The notes: generated by a model from the letters alone, not told the origin. A stretch of 64,000 nucleotides of DNA from Athripsodes cinereus (GCA_947579605.1 OX388310.1:2914001-2978000); one strand, 5' to 3'. Positions 33,358-44,215 are shown, counted from the stretch's first letter. Translations and numbers: made by a program.

Positions 33358-33968
33358 ATTAGATAGGTGCACTTCGACCCATTGTCAGCAATGACAATGT
33401 GTCGAACATGGCTAAAATGCTGGTGCACAATACCATTCTGGTACCGTCACTTACGTATGCAAGCGAGACATGGACGTGGTTGAAGAAGGACGAAAGTGGA
33501 ATAAATGCAGTAGAGATGCGATCGTTGAGAAGAATGGTTGGTAAAACGCTGCGTGATAGAGTGAAGAATGAGGATATTAGAAGAATGAGCGGATGCAAGA
33601 AGAGTGTTGTGGACAGAATGCGTGTAAATAAATTGAGATGGTTTGGTCATGTGGAACGAATGAAAGAGGAAAGAATGACAAAGAGGATATACTTATCTGA
33701 AAGAAAGGGTGTGAGGAAACGCGGGCGTCCGAGAACCACGTGGCTTGATCACGTGGATCAAATTCTCAAGGACGGCCGCGTGTTGAGTAAGAGGAACCGA
33801 CGTGCGTGTATGAGGAACTGTATGAATGTGGAGGAAGCGAAGGAAGTGTGTAAAGATAGATCTGTTTGGCGTTCCGTTCTCTCTGCCTACCCCACTTGGG
33901 ACATGGCGTGAGGGTATAGTATAGTATAGTATAGTATAGTATAGTATAGTATAGTATAGTATTAGATA
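33358..33968 (+). mobile_element. 5'-truncated LINE family L1x with target duplication and TATAG tail
   Basis: The element is 33366-33960, flanked by ATTAGATA at 33358-33365 and 33961-33968. An ORF from 33399 to 33911 encodes the reverse transcriptase C-terminus: NMAKMLVHNTILVPSLTYAS, ETWTWLKKDESGINAVEM, RWFGHVERM, RKRGRPRTTWLDHVDQIL, RNRRACMRNCMNVEEAKEVC and SAYPTWDMA before the stop. Tandem TATAG units (about nine, 33914-33960) replace a poly(A) tail. The ORF is open, so it is young, but the fragment lacks the catalytic and endonuclease domains. Confidence 0.85.
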
Positions 33969-34579
33969 AAACAAACAAACGAATAATACGAAAAAATAAT
34001 CATTGAAAATGATTGAGCTTGTTTTCTTTTTTGGGTCTGAAGTAGATTCAATTTATAGAAATTTCTGCTCTATCAAATTATGTGAGTGAAATTCTATTAC
34101 TTAATTATATTTGTTTTCTACGAGAGCATTAGTGTTAGTGATAATTCCATTACAGACACTATGTATGTATAAAGTGATATGTATAATATAGAAAATTTCT
34201 TCAGATCTTTGTTCAAGGCGGCAACTGAGACAACCGAACCGTATACGTTTTATTACGTAGAACTCCCATTAAAAGATCCCAAATTAGGTACAAAATAGTA
34301 AAGTGAGCAAATTGGATTTTTGGGTTTTACAGATGCCATATAACGCAAATCATTATGTATTATTATTGTTATGTTATTTGAAAGGTTCTACTAAGCAAAT
34401 TATTAATTTTGAACGAATATAATTTAGAATAAAAAATTGACAGACGACGCTTTTATTTAAACCGATGTTTAATGTTATGAAATCAGTGAATATTTAATCA
34501 TATAAATTTTGAAACTAGTTGGTGCTGTTGAAAACAAAAGCAAATAGTTAAAAGAGTACGAAATAGACAAAAAACTATA

Positions 34580-34745
34580 ATTAATGCATTTGAGATCGAT
34601 AACGGCGGCAAAGAGAAATGTGCGGAGACAGTGGACAAGATGGAGTGATGATGTAAAGAAGAAAGGTGGGTCTAGATGGAAGGTGATGGCAGAGAAGACA
34701 AATAAGAGATGTGCTCATAATTCATAAATACACCTATATTCAGCA
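34580..34745 (+). mobile_element. LINE 3' end fragment
   Basis: GGTGGGTCTAGATGGAAGGT and AAGATGGAGTGATGATGTAA encode a stretch like RWSDDVKKKGGSRWKVMAE, the style of LINE C-termini. It is a short decayed copy. Confidence 0.4.
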
Positions 34746-35029
34746 GTCGACGACAATATTTTTTAAAAAGTTTAGTATAAATCAGATTCTCAATTAGGTA
34801 AACATCGCACTTCATTTAGGTTAACAATAAACATACATAAATACACTCCGAAATACACCCTTACGGTAAGCGATTTGTTTTTATGGTTGACAATAGTACG
34901 ATTATATTGAAAAGACCTTCTACACACTCAGATATTTCAGGAGTCAAGAACTTCTGTTTGCTCGACAAAAATATTTGAATCCAGGATTAAACAATTTATC
35001 TCAATTAATCTCTTGGTGTCAGGATAATA

Positions 35030-35250
35030 TAATTAAAAAGACGATGGACGTGGAAGTAGGACCCAGAAGACCAGGCAGACCAGTGACAACTTGGATGTCT
35101 ACAATTGCCAGGGATATGAAGTAGGCAAAGTTGCGCGCGGAGGATGCAGGGGACCGCCAAACTTGGAAGATGAGGACAAGGAGAGCCGACCCCAAGTAAA
35201 TGGGATAAAGGCGAGGGCGAGGAAGAGAAGAAGAAGAATCTCTTGGTGTA
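35030..35250 (+). mobile_element. LINE 3' end fragment with AAG tail
   Basis: The frame reads VGPRRPGRPVTTWMSTIARD and, after a stop, AEDAGDRQTWKMRTRRADPK, ending in GAAGAAGAAGAA. This is the common '...GRP...W...ED..DR..WR...ADPK' LINE terminus. Confidence 0.6.
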
Positions 35251-35324
35251 CAATAGTTACACAGTAATGATAGAAATAAGAAAAAAAACAGTATTATACG
35301 ATAATTGTTATTTGGTTTCTTTGA

Positions 35325-35700
35325 TATATTCATGTTTGTTGTTTTGTTTCTTTGACATATTCATGCTTACCTAATTGTATTGACATATTAAATGAAATTT
35401 GTATGTCTTCTAAAATCTATACCGTTTCCAATCGACTTCTTCTGTTTTGCATAATTTTATTTAATTGACTGTTTTTTATCATTTTATTACTCAAAATTTA
35501 AATAAAAAATGCTCTTGTCTTTTGATTCTTTATTCTTATCCATCATGCGTAGGCTCGAATTTGAGCACTTGCACTCGTCAGTTAAGCATTACAGTAATAT
35601 TACATTAAAAGTTAATTAACATTTTAAATTTTAATTAACATTTTAAAGGGTCACGCCGTCTATTGATATATAAACCTAAATAAATAATAACAAAAAAGCA
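35325..35700 (+). repeat. Repeat family T copy
   Basis: It shares with 49030-49352 TTTCTTTGACATATTCATG, CATTATTTTATTTAATTGAC-like blocks and the end AAAGG(G/C)TCACGCCGT before AAATAAATAA. An extra block (about 35510-35610) interrupts it. Confidence 0.6.
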
Positions 35701-36106
35701 AAATATTCATAGCTATATATAGAATAAAACAAAGTACCCATAGGTATAACAAAAATACATATCTACCAACATAATATACACTCAATTACACATAGAGAGG
35801 AAGTCTGTTAATATAGGATATTCGTACCTAATTTTAAACACAGAAACTAAAGGGTATTTTTGGTGTGTTTGTTCATAATTACGTAGGTACATAACGTACT
35901 TATGGTATATAACGTATCCACCCACGTTAGAAAAATATATCTATTTGATCTATTTGAATAGAAATACAAGAATATTATTTCCATTAAAATAGTGTTTGTT
36001 TAATGTGGTTAATTCATATGAACAGATACGTTTATTTTCACATGTTTATAGTTCTACATTATTATTAGAAGAATGAAGAAGGTCTGTCTTTGTAGAGATT
36101 GTTTTT

Positions 36107-36275
36107 TTGTAATTTAAATTAATTTAATTATTATAATTTAATTTAATTATTCTTTGTCTTTTTCTGTCTTTTTTTTTTTTTTTGTAATTTAAATTAATTT
36201 AATTTTTTTTTTGTAATTTAAATTAATTTAATTATTATAATTTAATTTAATTATTCTTTGTCTTTTTCTGTCTTT
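36107..36275 (+). repeat. Local tandem duplication
   Basis: A unit starting TTGTAATTTAAATTAATTTA and ending CTTTGTCTTTTTCTGTC is present twice in full (36107-36168 and 36209-36274) with a partial unit between, linked by T runs. Confidence 0.7.
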
Positions 36276-36360
36276 TTTTGAAGACAGACCAGGGTGGGCC
36301 GGACTGCTGCGAGAAGTACCGCATGAAGGTCACGATCCTCAGCATTGAGGGACCGATTTC

Positions 36361-36391
<31 letters not shown>

Positions 36392-36392
36392 A
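36276..36392 (+). mobile_element. LINE 3' tail with (GAT)n
   Basis: A short GC-richer block (GTGGGCCGGACTGCTGCGAG, GAAGGTCACGATCCTCAGCA, TTGAGGGACCGATTTC) runs straight into about nine GAT units. It is typical of a microsatellite-tailed LINE end. Confidence 0.5.
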
Positions 36393-37079
36393 TTAGAAAG
36401 CTAGAAGGTACTAGAAGAATAAACTATTTTGTTCGGTACATTGAACACGAATTCGAGTGTATTTGTATTCGTATTCGAACACAGAGGCTAAGAATAAGGT
36501 TTAAATACTCGTCAAGAGAGATGATGTTTGTTAAGTAATTTCAAACAAAAGTGAACAAGGGGCATCTTGTGATTTGATTTCAAGCACTTTATACCAGAAT
36601 AGATAAGGAACGGAGTAGTCCAAGTCTAGAATTATATTCAAATAATTGAAATGAGTGTGTAACAATTCTTGGAAAGGTTCTATAAAAGGTATTTAGAGGT
36701 TGACTATTATATTTTGAAAGATTTCTGAAAGGCCTACTTGACGTTTAAAAATGGTATATGAATATTATGATCTCTTGTAGGTATATTTTTTGAATAAAGG
36801 TTTATTAAATTTTTGTCATTGACATTCGTACTTGAGTAACTTTAATTTTATCAAAAAAATCTAGAACAAAAAAGTTGTTCCTCTGAATTCATCTAAAAAT
36901 CAAAGAGCTTAGCTTAATAAGGAATTATTATTTAAATGGTTATTTCTTTTTTGCAAAAAAGTCAAAAGTTTCTCAATAAACTAAAGATAGATAGGAATAT
37001 CATAGATCGTATATGAGAAAATAGGTACCTGATAAAAAAAACGTCTGCCAAATGAATAGAAGATGATTGAATAACTTTT

Positions 37080-37605
37080 TTTTATTTATTACGATAACTA
37101 TACCAACTAACCTGCACATTTGACATTAATTATCACTTATTTGTATAGTATTCTTATTATTTATTATTTGTTTGTTACTTTATTTTCTTTTACACATATT
37201 TATATTTTTTTTAAAGTGATTCACATTTGTCGATTTCATTAATTTTGAAACATAATTGACCTGTTATTTTATTTGATTTTAATTTTTTTTTATCACTTAA
37301 ATTTTTTTTGAATTGTATCTTACTCCATTTAAATTTTATTTCTTTGACCTGCTGTTACCAATATTTTATATACTAAATTACTAGTTCATTTTGACACACC
37401 ATAATTGACTTATTATATGACATTTTTTTTATTAATTATTGTTATGTTGTTTACATTTTGATCTTGACTTAATTTGAAATGTACCTATGTGATTGTGTAC
37501 GAATGTTTTTTTGTTGTTGTTGTTGTTGTTGTTATCTGTCATACTTTGTAAACATGTTAAAGGCTCACGCCGTTTATGATTTAAATAAATAAATATTTTT
37601 AATTA
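37080..37605 (+). repeat. Repeat family T copy, diverged
   Basis: It ends ATGTTAAAGGCTCACGCCGT followed by AAATAAATAAATA, the family 3' end. It contains a GTT microsatellite at about 37510-37532. The 5' limit is uncertain. Confidence 0.5.
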
Positions 37606-37687
37606 TAAGGAATGAGTTAATTATGTACTACACCACTTAAATTTAAGTGGTGTAGTACATAATTAACTAATTCCTTATAATTAAAAA
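37593..37687. repeat. Near-perfect 95-base palindrome
   Basis: The left arm (through GAATGAGTTAATTATGTACT and ACACCACTTAAA) is mirrored by TTTAAGTGGTGT, AGTACATAATTAACTAATTC and onward, with about one mismatch over 47 bases and no spacer. Confidence 0.85.
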
Positions 37688-38034
37688 TGTTTCGTGATTA
37701 CCACATAGTTAGTGCCAACAAAATCAAACAAATAAATAAATATTGTTTTGTACTATATACTCATACACTTGTTATTGTTCTTATTTTCTTATCTTTTTTT
37801 ATACTTCTGTATATATATTTGTCATCATGCAAAAGGCAACCACAATGAATGTTTTATAAAATAAACAAAAAAAAATAAGTAAAAATAAATAATGTTAGGC
37901 ACAATATGAATTAGATATGTAATGCAAATCAGGGAATTGAATTATAGATGAACATAAGTCCCACAAATATCTCCGTGAAATGTTAATTGTAAAATTGTTA
38001 ACAATAATAAAATGTTGTGTTGTAACATTTGATG

Positions 38035-38170
38035 TTAGTTTAAGCCCAAAGCAGCGAATGATTAGAAAAGATCTACCATAATTTTAGATAATCCCTAAAA
38101 AATAATGTTTCCAAGCTGAAAGGCAGATGTTCGAAGAATCACGTATACGTTCCATAATAAAACGTCCAGG
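38035..38170 (+). repeat. Possible family X fragment, strongly diverged
   Basis: AAGCAGCGAATGATTAG, ATTTTAGATAATCCCTAA and GGCAGATGTTCGAAGAAT follow the order of the family's 5' half. Confidence 0.35.
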
Positions 38171-38624
38171 GGAACTATTTATTGCAACGATGTGATGCTC
38201 GAAAGACAGGGATGCACGCCTTTTAAAAATAAATCTATTGAATGTTTAGAATGGTTGAACAAATCAATCTGATTTTCTAAAGAGCTATAGACTTAGACGC
38301 ATTTCCGGTAGACACCCATCACCAGTAAGTTTGTATAAGAAAGTGCTTTACTAAAAGCTGTTCAAATAATTCAAGTAAAGTATTGTTGGAAAGTTTAACA
38401 GATACTGGATGAAAGTTAACAGTCGAGATAGTATCTAATTGTTTGTTAGTAGTTGCCGAGAGCTTTATCGTTTCTTCATGTAGTTTTTTTGACATGAATG
38501 AGTTTTTGTAATAGAATTTTGTTTCAAGGACACTGAAATGAGAATGTTAAAAATATCTTAATGAAAAATTGAGAGTAATATTTGAATAATTTATAAATGA
38601 AACACGATATATAGTTAGTTATTT

Positions 38625-38725
38625 CACTGTTGACATTCATTATCAATCAATTGATAACGACCTGGTAAATTGAAAAACGTCTCTCTCGTAATCAATAATT
38701 TAAAGAGGGAAAGAAACAATTTTTT
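38625..38725 (+). repeat. Foldback family (GACGTCTCT) fragment
   Basis: ATTATCAATCAATTGATAAC and AAAAACGTCTCTCTCGTAAT match the inverse of 46200-46260. Confidence 0.45.
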
Positions 38726-39404
38726 CGACATACTGAATTATTTTGATCAAAATATAGGCGTATGGTTTTTTTCTTCCTTAAGGAGATATTGACAGTTTTT
38801 ACAATAGTTTAAGATTCTCACGAGGCTGATTTAGCCGGCAAGCCATTCAGGCTGCCCTTTATGGCCCACCCAAGAGAACAAAGTCTTTAACTTCTGAGAT
38901 ATCTGGTGGGTGAAAGGTTCTTTTCAAATATTTCATCACTGAAGGGTTATGTATGACTTCCAAGCCATAGTGCATCCCTGTTCTTGAAAGTGTTGTATTA
39001 CTTGCTATTGTATACGAGTAGAGAAACTGTATTCGTATGTATGTAGTTGGAAGGTTTGTTTCTCCAACGGATTTATATTTTGTTTTATGAAATGTGTTGG
39101 TTCTTCCTCCAGATTTCTCACGGAAAAGATTACTACAACTAGTGCTTTTTATACGTTTTATTCTCCTTCAGGTAAAACACGAAACTGTTTTGTAAGGTTG
39201 AGTTTGCAAGCAGGAAAAACAAACACCAAATATAAAAGCTTTATGCAACACACTGTAAACTTCCTGTGGAAATAAATATATTTTAGATCAAATAATATTT
39301 TACAAGTTTAGAAAACATATTTACTATGAACTTTCATTATTGAGAAAACACATTATTTTAAACATTTTAAAATAAGCTTGCTTTTACGAGTATTTTGAGA
39401 TATT

Positions 39405-39462
39405 TGCTGACTACCCTAATTGTGAGATACGACGTGATGATATAGTAGTAGTGTTTTTTTTA
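39405..39462 (+). repeat. Family X 3' end fragment
   Basis: TTTGCTGACTACCCTAATTG and GAGATACGACGTGATGATAT, then TAGTAGTAG. Confidence 0.5.
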
Positions 39463-40047
39463 TTTATTTATTCTTTTTGCACATCATCATTAAACAACAG
39501 TGTTAAAAAAACAATACCAAATTTAAAATATCAAAAAAAAAAAAAAAAATTAAAATACCCACTAGGACGATAGGCAGTGGCGAGATTATCACTATCAATT
39601 ATATGATTTCTTCCATCTTACCACGACAATTGAGAAATACCTAGTTGAAACAAAAGTTTTTATATTTTGGAATAAATTATAGTTTATAATTTCACCTCTT
39701 TAAACGCGAATTGTTTATTTTATATTCATGCCTTGATAATTTTATATCTTAACAATAAGCCTCAACACTACTTAAATGTGTTTAATTTTGTTCTATCCCA
39801 AAAAGCTTAACAGTGCCTTAAAAGCACGACGTGTCAATTTAATAATATAATTACATATTGTCTGTGTACATCTTCTAATTTATATTTTTGAATTGCTAGT
39901 AGGTACACAATTGGTGTGTGGGTGTGTGTCTAAACATCTTATATTAACTGTGCACACTCTTGAAATGAATGATGTTACGAAACAATGTTTTAACTCAAAT
40001 AATTAATAAAAGTTTCTAAAGAAAAATATTGAGTAGTGAACTGTGGG

Positions 40048-40231
40048 CCTAGTCAAAACACATTTAAGCGTAACGTTTTCTCTTCGTTTTCGTTCAAACG
40101 CGGACGACGTTGAGAGAACGCGTCAATTTTCGTAGCTAAAATACACAAGTAGCTCCGAAAATTGACGCGTTCTCGCAACCTCGTCTTGTTTGAACGAAAA
40201 CGTAACGCTTAAATGTGTTTTGACTAGGCCT
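40048..40231. mobile_element. Foldback MITE
   Basis: GGCCTAGTCAAAACACATTT and AAGCGTAACGTTTTC on the left are mirrored by GAAAACGTAACGCTT and AAATGTGTTTTGACTAGGCC on the right. Inner arms GAGAACGCGTCAATTTTCG and CGAAAATTGACGCGTTCTC also pair. A separate end fragment lies near 8970-8990. It sits inside element 39575-40391. Confidence 0.75.
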
Positions 40232-40236
40232 ACTGG

Positions 40237-40302
40237 TTTCGACTTATAAAGTCAATGTCAAACTCATTTGAAACTGTTTGACAATGACTTTATAAGTCGA
40301 AA
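40237..40302. repeat. Short inverted repeat, 27-base arms
   Basis: TTTCGACTTATAAAGTCAAT and GTCAAAC pair with GTTTGACAATGACTTTATAA and GTCGAAA with one mismatch, around a 12-base loop. It lies five bases beyond the MITE at 40231. Confidence 0.75.
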
Positions 40303-40544
40303 TCAGGTAACTTCTCAATATTGTTTTTAAGTGAAACTAAAACCTAGGGTTAGATGGAAGAAATCACTATAAAGTGACAATCTCGCCACTGCATATATTA
40401 TCATCACATTTTTTTTCTTATGTAAACTGATTTGTTACTTTGTTATGTGAATGATGATGTGCAAGAAGAATAAAATAAATAAATAAAACCAATTGTGTCT
40501 TTTCTTTTAAAGTGATCGTACCTTTGTATACATGTATTGTATGT

Positions 40545-40612
40545 ATACAGGGGTTCAACATGTAAAAGGCTCTGGCCGTGAATATAATATAATATGTAAA
40601 TAAATAAATAGA
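40545..40612 (+). repeat. Family T 3' end fragment
   Basis: CAACATGTAAAAGGCTCTGG, CCGTGAATATAATA and AAATAAATAAAT. Confidence 0.5.
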
Positions 40613-40800
40613 CTTATTCATTTCTATGGCATCGGCCGTTAAACGGTTTTAATAAGAAATTTTCAAATAACCCCATGAAAGACGTGGGTCTCACATTGAC
40701 CACCACTGATCTTATTCTCGTTGTATGAAACTAGAACAATTTCACTTCAGATTCAACTCAAAATAAAACATTTACTATTTCAGTTTGAGATTGATCTTAT

Positions 40801-41028
40801 TTATAACATTGTTACATCATACCATCTAAAGATGGGATGAGTCCCATTTCTAGCACGAACATTAAGTAATCTGCCGTACATTAGACCACGCTCAACGGTG
40901 CGCGAATCAATATCACGCCTCAGAAAGCTTCGAGGAAGGCAAGGCTGATAGATAGACTGCTCGTACATACTACCTTCTTGATCAAGCTTCACATTATTTA
41001 CAGAAAATATCATCCTACAAACATACAA
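40801..41028 (-). other. Unidentified ORF, possible exon or retroelement remnant
   Basis: A 75-codon minus-strand frame with higher GC and more even composition than its surroundings. It includes VKLDQEGSMYEQSIYQPCLP, SFLRRDIDSRTVERGLMYG and NGTHPIFRWYDVTML before TAA. An acceptor-like TGTATGTTTGTAG immediately precedes GATGATATTTTC. If spliced there, it would be in frame with the donor at 63890. I do not recognise the family; no transmembrane segment or known motif is seen. It may be an alternative terminal exon, a remnant of a LINE, or chance. Confidence 0.25.
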
Positions 41029-41034
41029 GATCCA

Positions 41035-41325
41035 CAGCGAGATAAAAAAATTACAAGATTCTTAAACAAAATGTCAGCAAAAAACTGCTGATGAAGTTTT
41101 ATTATTTTATTATTGTCAATCAGCATTAAGTTCAGCGTTACTCACGTAATAAAATCGTGAGAATTAATAAGTAACATCGAATCATTGTTGGAAATTCTAA
41201 GAATGTCAATATCAATAATTCATCAAAAGAATTTCAATTATTGAGAGGTGTCGTAATTGAAAATGTTACTATTTACTGTATATTATAATTAGGAATGGAC
41301 AACAATATGAATGAATACATTAATT
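41035..41325. other. Unassigned intronic stretch
   Basis: I see no feature here. Confidence 0.35.
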
Positions 41326-41329
41326 GAAT

Positions 41330-41510
41330 GTTCGTATCGATATTTTCAACATTATATACAATGGCTTTATCGCCAGGATAGAGACTTTCCTTCGATTCTG
41401 TTGTTTCTTTCTAATGATGTCTTTTTTATGTTTTTTCTCTGTCTCGCTGATTTTTTCTCATTTTTTCTGCTGAGATTGCCTTGGTCAACAACTGTCAATT
41501 TTTAAGGATA
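41330..41510 (+). repeat. Repeat family H copy
   Basis: GGCTTTATCGCCAGGATAGA, TTTTTTCTCTGTCTC and TGCTGAGATTGCCTTGGTC parallel 12570-12730. The terminal hairpin is partly lost. Confidence 0.5.
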
Positions 41511-42043
41511 ATAATTATAATGATTATTTCATGAAATATGAATAAATAATAATCGAATGACACGACTTTAATGTAAAAGACAATCAGGATCGTACCGCTA
41601 CCATACCAACAACTCAAACATTTTAAAGCTTATATTTATGTATATGGACAGTACATATTTATGGCGCTGTCTAATGAACCGTGTCCATCTCGAAAGCATA
41701 TTATGATGCACAGCATAGCATGTTGTATTAATTGTTATCAAATATGTAAGAAAGTACCTAGGCACTTTGCTTAGTAGTTATTTATTATTATTTCTATTTT
41801 GAATTTATTCCATTGGATTGTTTTGTTTTATAATTGAAAATAAAAGTCACTTGAAAACTGGAATCGCATGTTTTAATACATAACATGGTGTCAGGTGTGA
41901 ATTTTAATTCATAATTTGGTTTTAATTAATTATAATATAAAAATAAAGAATAACATAAAAATAAAGAGTATGAATACATTTATTAATAATAAAATAAAAT
42001 AAAAATAAATAGTGATTTTTAAGATAGAAGTGAGTTTGAAAAA

Positions 42044-42619
42044 ATGGCTGGCTCAGAGTTATTGAGGATGGAAAACTTTAACAATACATTGAGTTTCAAA
42101 TCATGGATGGATAGATTTGAGTTGTATTTACAAGCCACTGGCCAAGATGCAGTAGGTGATCAAAGAAAAGTAGCATTGTTGTTATTTTGCATGGGTGAGA
42201 AGGGAATTGAGGTTTATAACACATGGGATGAACCTCAAAAGGAGTTGAAATATTCTACAATAGTAAGTAAATTTAAAGAACATTTCATACCTAAACAGAA
42301 TGTTACATTCAATAGATACAAATTATTCAACAGAAAACAAAAAGAGGAGGAAACTTTTCAAGAATATTTAATTAACCTTAAAGAAATTATAACAACTTGC
42401 GAATTTGGTGATTTGAAAGAAAACATTTTAAGAGATATCTTCATTATAAATATACATCAAAATTATAAGAATTTGCAATTATTATTATTAGAAAAAATGA
42501 GTAAAGATTCCGATGAAGCAATGGAAATTGTTACAAAATATTTATCCACAAGAAAAACAATGGAAGGACAATTCACCATCGCCATCTCAATTACTAATGT
42601 CGAGACAACTCAGATGTAA
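42044..42619 (+). CDS. LTR retrotransposon gag, truncated
   Basis: A 191-codon ORF starts at ATG after the leader. It encodes a gag (retrotrans_gag-type) core: FKSWMDRFELYLQATGQD, KVALLLFCMGEKG, and YSTIVSKFKEHFIPKQN followed by KLFNRKQKEEETFQEYL. This is the structural capsid-like protein of Ty3/gypsy elements. No zinc knuckle is present. After about residue 177 the frame runs out of register across a deletion junction near 42570-42583, adding ~14 unrelated residues. It may still make protein, but the product would lack the nucleocapsid end. Confidence 0.8.
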   Translation: MAGSELLRMENFNNTLSFKSWMDRFELYLQATGQDAVGDQRKVALLLFCMGEKGIEVYNTWDEPQKELKYSTIVSKFKEHFIPKQNVTFNRYKLFNRKQKEEETFQEYLINLKEIITTCEFGDLKENILRDIFIINIHQNYKNLQLLLLEKMSKDSDEAMEIVTKYLSTRKTMEGQFTIAISITNVETTQM

Positions 42620-43089
42620 TTTACCCGTAACTAAAAAAATATTTAAAACCAAAAATTGTCAAATATAAAGATTACAAACAACATATGGAATATAAGCAAA
42701 GTATCATGAAAAAACATTATGATAAAAGTTGTAAAGATTTGCCTCCACTAAAAATAGGTGACAGTATTGTTTTCCAAAAAGATCCCAATAGTGATTGGGA
42801 GCCAGGTGTCGTAATTGAAATTTGTAAAACTCCAAGATCATATATAATAAAAGCAATAAATGGTAATAAATATAGAAGAAATAGGATTCATTTAAGATAT
42901 AATACATGTCCAAACAATAGAGATGTAAGAGACAATAATGTATGTAAAAAGGTAATTAATAATGAATGTGATAAAACATATACCTATTTACCATCAAATT
43001 TAGATTTATCAAAAATACCAAGTTGTTCCAAAGATTACATAACCAAATCAGGTAGAGTAGTAAAAGAGCCCGATAGACTTAAATATTGA
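42583..43089 (+). pseudogene. LTR retrotransposon pol C-terminus (integrase tail), broken
   Basis: From about 42583 one frame reads SPSPSQLLMSRQLRCNLPV, the region after the integrase core in K02A2.6-like Ty3/gypsy polyproteins. A one-base frameshift in the A-rich stretch near 42640-42650 moves to the frame of the ORF at 42685-43089, with KKHYDKSCKDLPPLKIGDS, PRSYIIKAINGN and RRNRIHLRYNT. The catalytic DDE core lies in the deleted part. It is a remnant. Confidence 0.75.
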
Positions 43090-43344
43090 TTATTATAATA
43101 TGTTTAATGGATATATAGTAATGGATAAGTAGTATTATTAAATAATATAACGTAAAAAAAAAAAAAAAAAAGAACATGTTGTATTAATTGTTATCAAATA
43201 TGTAAGAAAGTACCTAGGCACTTTGCTTAGTAGTTATTTATTATTATTTCTATTTTGAATTTATTCCATTGGATTGTTTTGTTTTATAATTGAAAATAAA
43301 AGTCACTTGAAAACTGGAATCGCATGTTTTAATACATAACACAA

Positions 43345-44215
43345 AACACAAAGGTAACTATTAAAGATCGGAAAAGAAGAAACGCTGGTAAATAGAACTC
43401 TGTCGGGTTGAAAAACATGTAAGTATTTCCTTTCAATCGGTGATTGAAAAGTTAAAACACTTACAGACTTATTTTCCATTTACGCTTACATACCTACACT
43501 TACTGAGAAAAATAAAACAATCAACGTTTTTCAATTCTTGTAAAACTAATTTCTTTGGTCGTATAAACAATATTTCCTTTGAATTTCTGGTCGATTAAAT
43601 GTAGGTCGATAAATACATATTAAATCTTTAACAACATAATATTGGGGGGCTTATAAGCAAAATCACATCGATCGTAGAACATTGAATCTGAGAAATAAGC
43701 TCATTTTCGTTACTGTTTGAAATGTTTTTGATACTAAATCTATTTTTTACAACTGCACTCGACGATAGAAGCGAGTTTTTATTGTATCAATTAAACTGCA
43801 GGAAAAATACGAACACTTCTGTATTCATGGTTCAATATTAACGAAAAATGGATTGATTGTGCTTTGCTTTTATACTCATTCATCTATCTGTTATATTTTT
43901 TTCTTAATTACAACTAGTCGCCATAATGGTATGGGAACATTGATTAATTAATTCTTCGATGAATAAGCGAACAGCGGTGGTGTCTGGTGAAGATTAGTTA
44001 ATGAATCAAAAGCCTCAATAGACAACATACAATAAGTTAGAAGTTAATTTAGAAGTGACGGAAAAAAGGCGATAACACATTTATCTTACTAAACGACAGA
44101 AGGAAATTAAGGCGTGTATATTGCAATCAATATCAATTGTTTATAACGTATATACCATTTGAAGCACTATACGGTGTGATAAATTAATATCGGTTGATTG
44201 GATGACAGTCTTGAC
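43345..44215. other. Unassigned intronic stretch
   Basis: I see no exon or recognisable repeat. Confidence 0.35.

Larger units (their letters stand above)
39575..40391. mobile_element. Non-autonomous DNA transposon with ~45-bp TIRs
   Basis: The left end CAGTGGCGAGATTATCACTA (then ATGATTTCTTCCATCTTA) is mirrored by the right end TAGATGGAAGAAATCACTAT (then GTGACAATCTCGCCACTG). The 817 bases hold no transposase but contain two further inverted-repeat structures (40048-40231 and 40237-40302). The CAGTGGCG start suggests hAT or a related superfamily; no convincing target duplication was seen. Confidence 0.65.
41721..43341 (+). mobile_element. Ty3/gypsy-like LTR retrotransposon, internally deleted
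   Basis: Two 165-base direct repeats (41721-41885 and 43177-43341) begin TGTTGTATTAATTG and end AATACATAACA. By eye they are identical. TGGTGTCAGGTGTG directly after the 5' LTR is a primer-binding-site-like sequence, and an A-rich tract ending AAAGAACA precedes the 3' LTR. The 1.3-kb interior keeps gag (42044-42619) and the C-terminal end of pol/integrase (to 43089), but protease, reverse transcriptase, RNase H and the integrase core are absent. No target duplication is evident (TAGCA / CAAAA). Identical LTRs suggest recent mobility, presumably in trans. Confidence 0.88.

Noticed and set aside
33693..33978. ORFs rich in Tyr-Thr-Ile-Leu repeats on the minus strand
   Set aside because: They are antisense to the LINE ORF and its TATAG tail.
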